Of a stretch of DNA of 64,000 bases, positions 1-10,381 are shown one piece after another. The position numbers and the translations under genes are program-made. The stretch is taken from NCBI GenBank assembly GCA_000442125.1, contig KE546969.1:1426001-1490000 (forward strand). The letters run 5' to 3'. The notes under the pieces are model-generated. The model did not search any database. It saw only the letters and a list, made by a program, of their open reading frames with translations, and was not told the DNA's origin. How positions within the stretch are numbered: position 1 is the stretch's first letter; the number at the start of each line of letters is the position of its first letter. This stretch comes from Opeltia flavorubescens (lineage: Eukaryota; Ascomycota; Lecanoromycetes; Teloschistales; Teloschistaceae).

Positions 1-207
1 CCAATCCGCTGGCGAGTTCGCAAAGCTTTTGTTTGTCACACAGTGGCTGAACAACCCGCGCCACATTCAGCGGGGCAAATCTCGGCGGGCAAAAGGTACT
101 CCAGCGTCCCCTCGGTCCTCAAATATCCTTTTGTTCCCTCGCTCTCTGGGTAATCAATGCCGCTGTAAGCTCACTTATGAGCCTACAGCACCCTCTCATT
201 TCCTCCC

Positions 208-1432
208 TTGCATGGCACCATGGTTGTGGTACTCGATCTTGACGACGATGACGCTTTCGATCCCTTTGCCCGGCCAGAATGCCGCTCAGGACTACAGACG
301 CCCTTTCACCATGACCAAAACCCTGTAGCGAAGCGCTCCCAAAACGTAGACTCTTCTAACGAAGACGAGAATGCGGTGCAAGATGAAGACCGCCCGAACC
401 CAAATATCAACGGTTTCTCAGCAGCTTTGGGATGCTACCCGTAAGACTCCTTTCACTCATTTCGACACCTCGAATTGCGCTCCCTTACCACCGAATAGAA
501 TAGTCACCCTCCTGACCCGTAACATCGACCTTAATACCCTGCACGCTCTCTCTCGCACCTGCCGCCAGATTAGGGCGAATCTAATTCAATATCGAGCTCA
601 GCTGGTTCACCAAAGCCTTCGCTGCTCTAACGAATCCTCCCATCCCTCCGGCTCTGAACTCGATTTCGCCACTTTCCGTAATAAAACCAATGCCCTCGTC
701 AGCGGACGCATAGGCCCCTGCGCGCGAGACATGGTCTCCGACTGCCGCCGCTGTGGAAGGATCATATGTCGGAACTGCTCATACAAGGCACCTTCAGCTT
801 CTCGACTGTGGGCGCGGCATCGGAGATTATGTCCGACATGCCTGGCGACACCGCTGCCGCAGCTCTCTCGTCATTGGCAAGATCCATGCACGTGCACGAG
901 TTCTGTGTATCTATGTACACCGTGCGGGACGGGCTTAACGGTTGCGGATACAAATTATCGACGGATATGGACTTGGAGAACGAGGTATAGTACCTACCTC
1001 GGTGGGTTGGGGACTGGGATTGGAGAGGGGAATGAAGGAGTAAAATGCTGGCGGGGAGAGAAGTGCATGGCTGCGCAGGAGGTGGAGGTGGAAATCGACT
1101 GTTCGGAAGAAGGGAGAGGGGGTAGTGATCGAGAATCTTCGGAGAGTGATAGCGAGTGGCACTGGACAGAAGGCGAGGGGAAGGAAGAGAGAGCAGGGTA
1201 TTGGCAACAAGAGATTGAGGGCATAGGGGGAGTGGTGAAGAAGAAAGTCAGGAAAAGAATCAGAGTCGGGAAGACGGTAAAGGAATGGGAGGATGAGAGA
1301 GATGGGAAGGAAGAGGTGCTTCGTAGGGAGTCAAGAGGTGAAGCGAGGAGCTGGTGCGGCTGGTGCGGAAGGTTGATTTGGGGGAAGAAAGATCGAGAGA
1401 CATTCGGAATGTCGCAAAAGGTTGAAGTATGA
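208..1432 (+). CDS. F-box-like protein with cysteine-rich region
   Basis: The main open frame runs from 371 to 1432. It has an F-box-like helix segment (LPPNRIVTLL through LSRTCRQIRANL, about residues 39-65 of that frame). A Cys-rich stretch follows, with CARD, CRRCG, ICRNC and LCPTC motifs, then an acidic and basic low-complexity region, and a last CGWCG pair. I know this layout from uncharacterised fungal F-box proteins, so a role as substrate adaptor of an SCF ubiquitin ligase is inferred. The start is unsettled. An upstream frame from 208 is acidic (LDLDDDDAFDPF) and can join the main frame by an intron ending at 421; donors at 325, 346 and 376 all keep the frame. Without an intron, translation would start at 371. 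No partner gene lies nearby. Confidence 0.6.
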
Positions 1433-1964
1433 GTGATCGTGTTGGTGCTAAACTTGGATAAGGAGCTGTTATAAAAATCTTGAACGGAAAATAGGAGGTA
1501 AATTTTCAAAATAACCGCAAATTTAATATGGTACAGTCCGGTGCTTTTAGTATCCTTTGATACTACCCAAAACGCTGAGTCCCCAGATCCACATGGCTCC
1601 TCTTTCAATATTGGAGGTAAATGAGCGAGGTCCAGCCTCATATAAGGAAATGATGAATCGGAAAGGTATAGAGTATCTATGCCCAAAGTTCCTAATTTAT
1701 GCATTCTAAAAGAAAATGATGCTAGTATTTTCTGCAATTACCAGAACGGAGTTCTTTTTGTGAAGGCTCGTATCAGATATGAGTGATGGTGTGGATGGCT
1801 GGATTATGCAGGATGCGATCTTATCCATTCGAGAATTGTATTGCGTGGTGGATCATCTTGGAGCCAGTATCCAGCTTGGGAGTCTGCTTGTCGGAATTCA
1901 TTGACTATCCTGGCGTCTGTTATCGCGACCAGCTCCTTCAAGATCGTGTCAGTACATTGAAACG
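1433..1964. other. intergenic, no gene seen
   Basis: The stretch follows the F-box gene stop and is moderately AT-rich. I see no conserved-looking frame, RNA gene or repeat here. Confidence 0.5.
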
Positions 1965-2883
1965 TCAGCGGAATGAAGGTGTTACTACGTTACGGAGGAC
2001 GTTGTCTACTTGTTGCAGTTGCGCTGCATGACCCGGATGCAGCGGTCCACCTTGGAGGATTGCATTACGCGCATTCGACCATCTAATGGCGGCCACAGCA
2101 CGTAAATAGATTTTCTTGGCTTGGAATCTTCGAGCACTCGCATCGATTATTATCCTTAGCTTTGTTAGCAAGCTTGAGATCTGGACCATACTATCTAATA
2201 CCTTTGCAGCTGGAATTTTTCTTGCTCGCCTGACCCATTTGGAACTTGGGACAGATCGAGTGGAAAAGGGGCGGTCAAGACGGCTTCGGCCTCTGCTCGG
2301 CATTGCCGTAGGACTTGGTAACCTTCCGCAAAATATTCTTCCGGCGGTGGGTTCGGTGCGTACTCAGCAATACGCTGTTGAAGAGCTTGGAAATCTTTCA
2401 TGATCTCGACGACTCGTAATGCACGCGCTTCGTTGACTATGAATGGTCAGTAGATGGTCGCTCACATTACCCCTGTTCATCGCGAAGTGCACTTACAGCC
2501 GTCTGCCATTGACTTCGTCTTCTTGAGAAGCTGCTGATAAGACATCGAACAATGTATGCCTAAAAGTAGCTTTGGGATTAAAGTTCCTGTTGCCTCCTAA
2601 CGGGCGGGCCGTTGAGGTCCTTTTGAGGAACGCCATGTCGCCGTTGACGAGAAAAAAGGGTTCAAGGAGACGGAATCGATATTCCCCGTAAGTGTCGTAA
2701 AGGACAGCCAACCAGTGAAGGTATGTGAGCATTGAGCCACGTGGGATAGCTCGATGTGGTGGAGGAATAGCGTGGATCCGTGTATGAAGGGTAGACGATG
2801 AGGGGATGGAGTGTCCTTACGAGCTGGAGTCTTGGAGAAGGGGAAGTAGCGAAACAAATGTGGAGTAGAGGAGAAAGGTACGG
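1965..2883 (-). pseudogene. unrecognised multi-exon gene, apparently frameshifted
   Basis: Several minus-strand segments look like real protein. One reads MLTYLHWLAVLYDTYGEY and continues to about 2497. A second reads NEARALRVVEIMKDFQAL from 2436 to about 2240. A third, helical-looking one (KIYLRAVAAIRWSNARNAI) lies between 2303 and 1965. A good intron (donor 2820, acceptor ending 2750) joins an upstream exon (FRYFPFSKTPA) in frame to the first segment. The next intron (2437-2496) has a GTAAGT donor, a CTACTGAC branch and a TAG acceptor, but joins in the wrong phase. The second segment also leaves its frame at about 2240-2250, where the third becomes open. This suggests one or two small indels, either real decay or assembly error. 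I do not recognise the family. Confidence 0.35.
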
Positions 2884-3486
2884 CTCAGCAGAGGATTGGA
2901 AGTCGCTTAAAGAAGTCATGAAGCTCAGCGAGCTGGAATAAGCGCCACAGAGATGTTCGGATGCTCAAAGAGGAAATGGCGGCTCAACTAAGCATAATGA
3001 TGCGGCTCAAAGTGCATGGCAGCTGAAAACAAGACTCACTTTGATTGGGCGAACAAGCCACTCTGCTTCGGGTCCTAAAGTAGCGTTCCACGTTATCGCG
3101 TCCACTTACCTCAGCGCGATATCTCAGCGTGAGAACTGTCCAAAGATGATCATGATTGGAATATCGGTTGCAGAATGTGGCTTTCTGTCGTCATGTCACT
3201 TCGAACAGCCGTTTGCTTCTCAAGCCACAGAAGGGGCTATGCTCTACTGCATTTGTCGCCAACCAACGAGCTCTTCAATTGAAACAGTAGAGGCTTGAAG
3301 ATATCGATTGTCCTATAGGCTCATGGCCATATCGACCGCATATCCGAAAAGCATCTGTCATGTCACACAAAAGTCAATGGTAATGCCAGGATATATTTGG
3401 GGGCCACTTGCATTCCTTCATAGGCATAGGGATGTAAGAAAAAAAATTTCACCCACCACACCTTACGCCACACTGTTGATGTGGTA
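2884..3486. other. intergenic, no gene seen
   Basis: This lies between the damaged unknown gene and the 3' end of SCL1. It may include the 5' exon of the former, which I could not place. No other signal was seen. Confidence 0.4.
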
Positions 3487-4489
3487 TCAGTCCTTCTCAC
3501 TGATTGCTTGTAGTCGTTCATCAATTTCATCTTCTGACAATTGTCGGAAATTCGGATCTTGCTCATCCTTGCGACCCGGCTTCGGCCCTCCAACGATTCC
3601 TACCTCCAATTCGCCCTTCTTGAAGTCGACGCTGAGAACCGTGCTCAGCGTCGATATTGCCAACTCTACCACATCTTCCCATGTTCCATCTGCACAATCC
3701 TTGTTCTTCAGCTTCTTCTCAAGGTGATTCAATGCTTCCTGTTGCTTTGGCCCGGATGCTGTAGCTTTGTAACCGACATAGTATCCCGCGGGATCGCATT
3801 TGTAAAGCTGGGGTCCAAATTCAGAGTCCACCGATATCAACGTCTGTGATACGCCAAGTGGTCGCATAGCCGCCTATCTGCATCAGCACCCACTTAGCCC
3901 CAGCTTTCTGGTTTGCTTACACGTTGCGTATAAACCTGATTGATATTGGCCAGACGTTTTGCCAATACATCACAAGGCATCTCATATCCATTTTTGTACA
4001 TGAATTCGGCAGCCTCGCTTATCGCTCTACTGGCTGATGCTCTCGCGTCCGCTATTGAGCCTGTCATGACGCATCCTACAGATGGCGAAAGCTTGAAAAC
4101 ATGGGAGACGGATGAGGGGTCGATGAGTTTGTCCTAGCAGGCGCAGCCGTCAGTGATCTACGTCTGCACTGCCTGCGTTTCGATGCACGACGTACGGGAA
4201 CCTTCTTTTGCGATACGACCACGGCGCAGCTCTTTCCTCGAACTCCGACGGACGTTATATTTGCAGCGGTGATTGCTTTGAACGCATACTCTGCCCCAAA
4301 AACGGTGTAAGCTAGAGAAGGTGTCTCAGGTGCAATACGCGTGATGTGGATCCAAACTAACCGACTTGATAAAGTCTCCCCTGATCCGAAAAGATGGTGA
4401 TGTGCCTGTCGTACCCTGCACTCCCTATATTCCGTTGTGGTTCAGTCAAGAGCTCCCTCGACGCTTTGTCGGTGGCACTCACCTGACAT
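3487..4489 (-). CDS. SCL1: 20S proteasome subunit alpha-1 (PSMA6/Scl1)
   Basis: This is an alpha-ring subunit of the 20S proteasome core, which degrades ubiquitinated proteins in cytosol and nucleus. Five exons assemble to 254 residues, the usual size: 4483-4489, 4362-4424, 4196-4290, 3921-4133 and 3487-3873. The N-terminus [14 protein letters not shown] and the motifs [43 protein letters not shown] and MRPLGVS are diagnostic of alpha-1. The C-terminal [10 protein letters not shown] also fits. Intron sizes are 58, 71, 62 and 47 nt. The first exon is only seven bases (ATG TCA G); the join gives MSGSAGYD, as in orthologues. It is transcribed away from the PPR gene across a 254 bp gap, probably a shared promoter. 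Confidence 0.95.
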
Positions 4490-4743
4490 GGTGGAAAATG
4501 AGACCTATGCCAGCTCGACAGACTTTTGTCCGGGACTACAAGAGATTCACCGCTTGTGATTTGAAAGTTCGAGTATGGGAAGGGTGGAAAAGACACGGAG
4601 AGTAATTTGTAGCTTACCTCGGGTATAAACGCAAGCTAGGGAAGCTCTCAGGCTTGGCGCCGGCGTTATTTTCACACTGCTTCACATTATAACAGAACTT
4701 CAGCCATCGTCGTTCATCCCACAACATGTAGCTGACATAGCAT
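4490..4743. promoter_or_regulatory. short divergent promoter, SCL1 / PPR gene
   Basis: This is the 254 bp between the two outward-facing start codons, so it must hold both 5' leaders. I see no clear TATA box. Confidence 0.4.
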
Positions 4744-6957
4744 ATGTTACCAGCTAGCCATGTTCATACCACCACGCTGCGATCACTTTATGGGTGTTTT
4801 ATCACAACGGTGCCAAAATCGCCACCAGTATCTATCGCGAAAGGCCCGGGGCATCCTCTATTTCCAACCACCTCGCAACAACAGCAACCTCTTCGGCTGC
4901 ACTTGACCAGGCAGTATGCTACAGCATTCTCCTCAGACAAAGCAGAACCTCATGCTGTCTCCAGCAATGGAGTTCAGGGCAACCAAGATCTGCAGGCCAG
5001 CCTTGTGCGCAGAGTGCAAGCTGTTCCCACTCGTATAAGATTTGACACTCGATCAGCAATTATCCTAACCGACTCAGATGTTCATATACGAAAGACACAA
5101 GCTAAAAAGATCGAGATTCACAAAAGTGAGAAGGAATTTCGAAATCGTATGCTTAAAGACAAGCGAGATTCGTCATGGGCGCATGATTGGAGAGAGCCTC
5201 TGAGAATACTGGAACAACATTGGATCCCTGAGAGCGTCCAATTGCCGGATTTATCACCGACAGTGGACAACCCTACAAAGATACATATTCCACTCAATGT
5301 CCGCGCCGACGAAATCCAACGGCCGACTGCATGGACCAAGGAGTCATTCCATAATTATGTGGTACGGATTGCCTACTCCAAAGTTGATCGCTTGGTCGCC
5401 AGACAGATATACTCAAAGACTGAAACACACATTGACGCTGTGGCCGATATCTTGGAGAGACTCTTTGCAGATAGCGAAAAAAAGTACGTTTTTGGTACAA
5501 ACGCCGCCAACTGTGCTCTTAAGTTTTTCTTTAAAGTTGGTAAGTATGCAAGAGGTAGTGATCTATTCAGTCGACTTCAAGAGCTTCAGAAAAGCACCAA
5601 CCCTTCAAGCTATAACATCATGATGGAAGCGGCTGCAGACCAGAAAGATCTGTTCAATTTTACAATGATCCTGAGGATGATGGTCCACCATCACGTTCAT
5701 CCAAACGCATACACCTGGCTACATCTCGCTCGAGCCGTTCAATCGGACGATGTTCGGACAAAGATCGTTCAACGACTGATCCAAAAAAGTCCGACGCATC
5801 ATCCTGACATTCTAAGAAAGGCCGTTAACATCACCTTCCCAAATATTGTATCAGAACCTCTTGAATCTGGGTCAGATCTTCAACCACTACTTGAAACACT
5901 AGACACCTGCTTTGGTCCTGAGTGGGTCTCTGGACCGGTTTGCCAGTATATCATAGAAGAGGTCGGAGCTCGTTATTCGCCTCTACAAGCCGTTGCCATC
6001 CTGCGCAGATTTTCTACTCAAGGATACAGACCCAGGCAAGGAACTTTGCTGCTGCTATTACGCCAATGCTCATGGACCAGAGACCATGGGTTTGCGATCG
6101 ATGTACTACGTACGTTCCGTACTATGTTTGGTATGAGGCTCTCGACACAGATCTACGATGTCCTATTTGAGCAAGCATGGAGATGTCGCCTTTACAATTG
6201 CTGCAGAGTACTCTGGGTACATGCCTGTGTCAGCGGCTTGACAAGCTTCAACATGCAATACAAGGTAAAGAAAAGCTTATATGTCGAGCGAAACCTGAAC
6301 ATGGCCGCTTATTCCAGAGCTCTCCATTGGGAGCGAACTGTCGGCAAAGTCATCGCTGGGTATGACCGAACAGATAGTGAAGCAGACTTCTGGGATTTAA
6401 TGTCATTATGGAAACCTACAAACGAAAGCCGACATGACAGAGATAAATTTCTCAGAGTCGTAAGAGCGACCTTGGAGAAGGATCTCGCAGCCATTGGACG
6501 ATTGAGCGTGCCGAAACCTCTGGACACATTGCTGTCCGAGGCTCTACGTGCAGATCAGCAGTGGGCTATTGGCCACGCACTGAAAGAAGTCCCTATTGAA
6601 TGTAAATACAGTCAGATCTTAGATGTCGAGCATCCCGGTACATCGGAACCTCAACTTGCGGACGAACAAGGACAGTCGGCAGATGGAGTAGTGAATGAAG
6701 CGGGATCTATGGTGGGAGTCGATTCTGAGGCTTCCAATCATTGCTGGATGAGCCCCGATATGCGCCTCAGACCTTGTAGCTGTCCGGCGTACGTCAAGGA
6801 AGGGCTCCGCACACGGGACGCCGAACGGCAAGACACACAGCAACAGCAAGAGCACCAGCAAGAGCACCAGCAAGAGCACCAGCAAGAGCACCAGCAAGAG
6901 CACCAGCAAGAGCATCAGCAAGATGTGAAGCAACTTACATCGGCGGAAGAATCTTGA
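4744..6957 (+). CDS. mitochondrial pentatricopeptide-repeat (PPR) protein
   Basis: Single exon, 737 residues. The N-terminus is rich in Arg, Ser and Thr with few acids and includes LTRQYATAFSS, as in a mitochondrial presequence. Helical PPR-like repeats occur around residues 255-330 (SSYNIMMEAAADQKDL, then VHPNAYTWLHLARAV). More lie around 420-500 (YRPRQGTLLLLLRQC; LSTQIYDVLFEQAWRC). PPR proteins bind organellar RNA and act in its processing, stability or translation; which transcript this one serves cannot be read from the sequence. The last 40 residues are a Gln/Glu/His repeat encoded by a 12 bp tandem array. The true family member is not identifiable from motifs alone. Confidence 0.75.
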   Translation: MLPASHVHTTTLRSLYGCFITTVPKSPPVSIAKGPGHPLFPTTSQQQQPLRLHLTRQYATAFSSDKAEPHAVSSNGVQGNQDLQASLVRRVQAVPTRIRFDTRSAIILTDSDVHIRKTQAKKIEIHKSEKEFRNRMLKDKRDSSWAHDWREPLRILEQHWIPESVQLPDLSPTVDNPTKIHIPLNVRADEIQRPTAWTKESFHNYVVRIAYSKVDRLVARQIYSKTETHIDAVADILERLFADSEKKYVFGTNAANCALKFFFKVGKYARGSDLFSRLQELQKSTNPSSYNIMMEAAADQKDLFNFTMILRMMVHHHVHPNAYTWLHLARAVQSDDVRTKIVQRLIQKSPTHHPDILRKAVNITFPNIVSEPLESGSDLQPLLETLDTCFGPEWVSGPVCQYIIEEVGARYSPLQAVAILRRFSTQGYRPRQGTLLLLLRQCSWTRDHGFAIDVLRTFRTMFGMRLSTQIYDVLFEQAWRCRLYNCCRVLWVHACVSGLTSFNMQYKVKKSLYVERNLNMAAYSRALHWERTVGKVIAGYDRTDSEADFWDLMSLWKPTNESRHDRDKFLRVVRATLEKDLAAIGRLSVPKPLDTLLSEALRADQQWAIGHALKEVPIECKYSQILDVEHPGTSEPQLADEQGQSADGVVNEAGSMVGVDSEASNHCWMSPDMRLRPCSCPAYVKEGLRTRDAERQDTQQQQEHQQEHQQEHQQEHQQEHQQEHQQDVKQLTSAEES
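6844..6924 (+). repeat. 12 bp tandem repeat coding for a Gln-rich tail
   Basis: Five perfect copies of caccagcaagag occupy 6853-6912, flanked by a partial copy before and a diverged copy (catcagcaagat) after. It lies in frame in the PPR gene and encodes repeating HQQE. The perfect identity suggests recent expansion, so copy number may vary between strains. Confidence 0.9.
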
Positions 6958-7439
6958 TATCTGTGTAAATATTATCTTCTCTACTATGATACCCTGTAGC
7001 TATAGAATCAAAAGTACAAATGCTCATGACGATATCATTTCCGCTCAACGCCAATACCATCAAGAAACTGACAATAACCTAGAGGAAACAACCATCCTAA
7101 TACATAGCCATTCTCAGAAGTCCTGTGACCCTAAATCTTAACTGTCGATTGAAATTTCCCCCGATGAAAACCGCTATCATTGCCGTCGTCACATAGTCCA
7201 CAGCGCCTCCGTAGCAGGTAGCAGTGCTCATTCCACCATTCGCCGTCGGTAATTTGAAGCACAAGAGTTCTTCCCTTCTCTAATCCATACCCAAAGTCTA
7301 GAGGCCAGGAACCACAGGTAAAATAAGAGAAGGAAAAGAAAGGGAAAACAGAAGGGAATAGTTAAAAGAAAATACAGGCATCGAAAGAGAAAAGGAAAAC
7401 CCCCAAACCCCTGTCCCATCTTTTCTTCTTAGTGATCCA
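6958..7439. other. convergent intergenic region
   Basis: Here the 3' ends of the PPR gene (+) and the C2H2 gene (-) meet. The stretch at 7320-7400 is strongly purine-rich on the + strand (aaggaaaagaaaggg-type sequence). No gene was seen. Confidence 0.5.
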
Positions 7440-8216
7440 CTATGGCCTTGTTCCCCTAGGAGTCTTCGGTATTGCCACCAGATGCACCTTCCTCAAATGC
7501 TCATCCAGGTGGTCCTTCCTCGTGAAGCCCTTCTCACCGACTCTGCGGCAAAAGCTACCCTGCATGACGCCCTTGGGACAATCGAGTTTGTCAACGGCGC
7601 CTGGGAAATGGGTTTTCATGTGGCGGTCGAGGTCGAAAGAGCGGGCGAATTGGCGGGTGCAAGCGGGGTAGACGCAGATGTATGGGGTTGGTTTTGAGGA
7701 TCTGGTGGTGAGAGCGTTAGATGGGGACAAGTGCTGATGGGGAGATGAATAGGAGGAAGGGGGTGACTGGTCGTCACGTACTTTGATCTCTTTTCCGAGG
7801 ATGAGGAGACGGGAGGTTTAGATTGAGGAAGTGGTGGTAAAGGGTGGGAGGGTGCAAGAGTAGGGTAATGGGTTCGACTGTTGCTGGAGGTAGGATAACC
7901 AGACTGGTAACCTATTGGCGAGTATGCCCCTGTCGTGCTGGGTGAAGATGCGTGGGTATTGCTGGAGTGCTGTGAATAGGACGTGTTGCTGGAACCATTG
8001 CTATCCTGGGAAGTATTTTGGATCATAGGGGTGCTGCCGGGTTGCGAGGAATAGTATGATGAAGAATACGAGGAGCTGTGTTGATAACATGGGTATCCGC
8101 CCTTGTACACATAGGCCCAACAGTCGTAACACTGCAATAGAAAATGAGCGGGGGCTTCTAGGATCCATTACCGATTAAGGGTGGCTCACTGATTGGACGG
8201 TTGAAGGGTACGACAT
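7440..8216 (-). CDS. C2H2 zinc-finger protein
   Basis: Three exons (8190-8216, 7782-8131, 7440-7701) give 212 residues. The first exon is 27 nt and encodes MSYPSTVQS; introns are 58 and 80 nt. The N-terminal half is low-complexity (Ser, Tyr, Pro) with a short Cys-containing start (CYDCWAYVYKGGYPC). Two C2H2 fingers follow near the C-terminus. One is C-x4-C-x12-H-x3-H (CVYPACTRQFARSFDLDRH). The other has an unusually wide Cys spacing, C-x9-C-x12-H-x3-H, ending FTRKDHLDEHLRKVH. A nuclear DNA-binding role is inferred from the fingers only; the target genes are unknown. The intron 1 acceptor (tattgcag) and both joins keep the frame. Confidence 0.8.
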
Positions 8217-10381
8217 TGTCGATTGATCAAAGAAGGAAGTGGAAGGAGCAAAACGTTTGGATCTCAATTCTTTCAAGAGGCCCAAAGATGAACGTAGCAA
8301 CACGTGTGAGGAAATAGCAGTCTTGCGGCGTAACTTTGGGTATATAATGACTTCGCTGTATGCTTGGTTGATATCAAGGCTCCTGATATCGAGAGGCAAG
8401 TCACGCTATACATTTATACAAGACCAGTCGCGGCTCGTGAAGCCTCAGTTACAACCTTCGACGCCGTTTCTTTAGTCATTGCCTGACCGGATGAGAAAGG
8501 TGCTGCATATTGGATTTAGAGCTTCATCAAAGAGGAAGAAACTGGCCCAGAAGGCAACTTCACAGGGTAGAAGCCCCATGTGGTGATGGCCATGTGGAAT
8601 CATGCATATAGGATTTAGCTTCATCCAAGGCCGAACGATCCATGTCAATTTGTACGGACAGGGGCCAAGAAACATCGCCTCAATCAAACTTCTGATCGGA
8701 TAAGTCTTGACAGTATGGAAATGCAAGATACGCGTCTATGCTATTGGAAGCCTACCAACGGCACGGGCCGAAGCATCCTGGAGAATGATGCTGCCTGTTT
8801 GCAAAGTCTTCAGGGCATGGCCTCCCTTACCGTAAACACGGTACCGAATGCTCATGTCCTAGTCAATAATATGTAAGTGTGTTGATCCTTATCCAGTAGC
8901 ACGACCCACAATACGGGCTTAGCTGTTGATCTTTGGCCGTTTGAATACAAGGGTCATCTTCTAGAAGCCGATACCGAAGCTTTGAGTGGAGTATGAGGTA
9001 GCTCTAGATACTCAGCCACTGTTGTGGGATGATTTCGGCTTGAAAGCATTGTTGGCTCCGAGTCAACGGCAAGCGCCGATGTGGAGCGTGTTGCTGATAC
9101 GCTTCACTATGGCAATAGCCGGTGCGATGGTTTGCAAAATCTGCTTTGTGAAGCGAAGTGTTGGCGCTGCGCCACAGTGAGGCAGTATACAGCCGGGATA
9201 CACTGGATCTCATTGTAGCCTCGCCGCAGAACTACCTCGTGAAGCGCTTAGTCAAAAGATCTGCGGTCTTATGTAAATATCAGACAACGGCCCCAAGATT
9301 AGGACGCAACTTCACCTGTTACAACGCAGAGAGCTTCTCAGAATGGGGCCGCCAAAATGCGTTGACTATTGCTCTTGAGGTGAATCAGCTCAGTAGCTGG
9401 GCGATTGGGGCGCAACGCACTTGGAACGTCGTCTCTGCTTCTGAATCTGCTGAGTTGTTGGAGTGTTGCCGTAGATGAGCAGCAACGACACAACTTGCTA
9501 CCATTGCTTAGGTTCCATGGTGTGGTGGAGAGGGGTCGTCACAAGCGGCAGTGCGTTCCTCAAGGTGTTGCCTGCGCCTGGCGAAAGCCATGAGCAATGA
9601 AGCCGGGGTGGAAGGCTCTTATTGAGCCTCTGACCGGGCTGTGGATGGTTCGCCATGATGTTTGTGAGTGAATGGACAATAACGGGGCTGACGACAATCG
9701 TTGTGGACAAAAACGGTTTAGCGTGCATTTGCCTAGTTGCCTGAATGTTGATTGTACGTTTGACCGACGAGGCTATCGAGCATCATCCTGCCGAATTTCG
9801 GCCACTGTGTGAGTGACTAAAGGCCTTACCCTAGAAAGAGATGCGGATCCAAGGCGTTTTCAGCCTGTTCAGACGTGTCTACAAGGCAGCTTCCGAGGCG
9901 ACGCCCATAACCATCGAGATAAACTTCGGTCACACACACCGCTTCGTTCCGGCGACAAAATCCATGGAGCCGAAAGGAGTGCCCATACCAATTGGAATTC
10001 TTGTTTGCGGATTGAAAGATCACATATTGATGTTCACGTCGGATAAAGGAAAATGTAAAAAAGAGAAATAACGATTTCAGAATTTGGACGTTTGAATATT
10101 CCATGGCGAATAGTACACTAAATTCCTACGAGAAGTAACCGTCAAAGGCTGATTCATTTGAAATAACTCACTTCGCGAAATGACTTCTGTTCTCGTTGGA
10201 TGCGTTGAAGTTAGTCTCAATAGCAACAAGGAACCTCGGGGCGCTTCCATGACCTCCCTTATTAGGCAGGAGGCGTGATTGAGTATGCTGTCTCGCAACT
10301 GCTTATCATCATGATTTCATGACCGTTGTAACGAGTACGAAGAAATTTCAAATGGGTGTTTGCACGTTGACATGTTCTTTC
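8217..10381. other. gene-poor 2.2 kb region
   Basis: All frames longer than 60 codons here look random: biased composition, no motif, no believable splice joins. The one structured signal is an imperfect direct repeat at 8504-8532 and 8603-8629. The stretch probably holds the C2H2 gene promoter at its left end and the GET3 3' flank at its right end. Confidence 0.5.
8504..8629. repeat. imperfect direct repeat, 27-29 bp, copies about 99 bp apart
   Basis: Copy 1 (8504-8532) and copy 2 (8603-8629) share tgcatat-ggatttag-cttcatc-aag with two mismatches and a 2 nt gap. It may be a remnant of an old local duplication. Function unknown. Confidence 0.55.

Noticed and set aside
6619-6933. Leu/Val-rich minus-strand frame that looks like a membrane segment
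   Set aside because: It is the reverse complement of the CAG-type repeat in the PPR gene; the repeated leucines are an artefact of that repeat.
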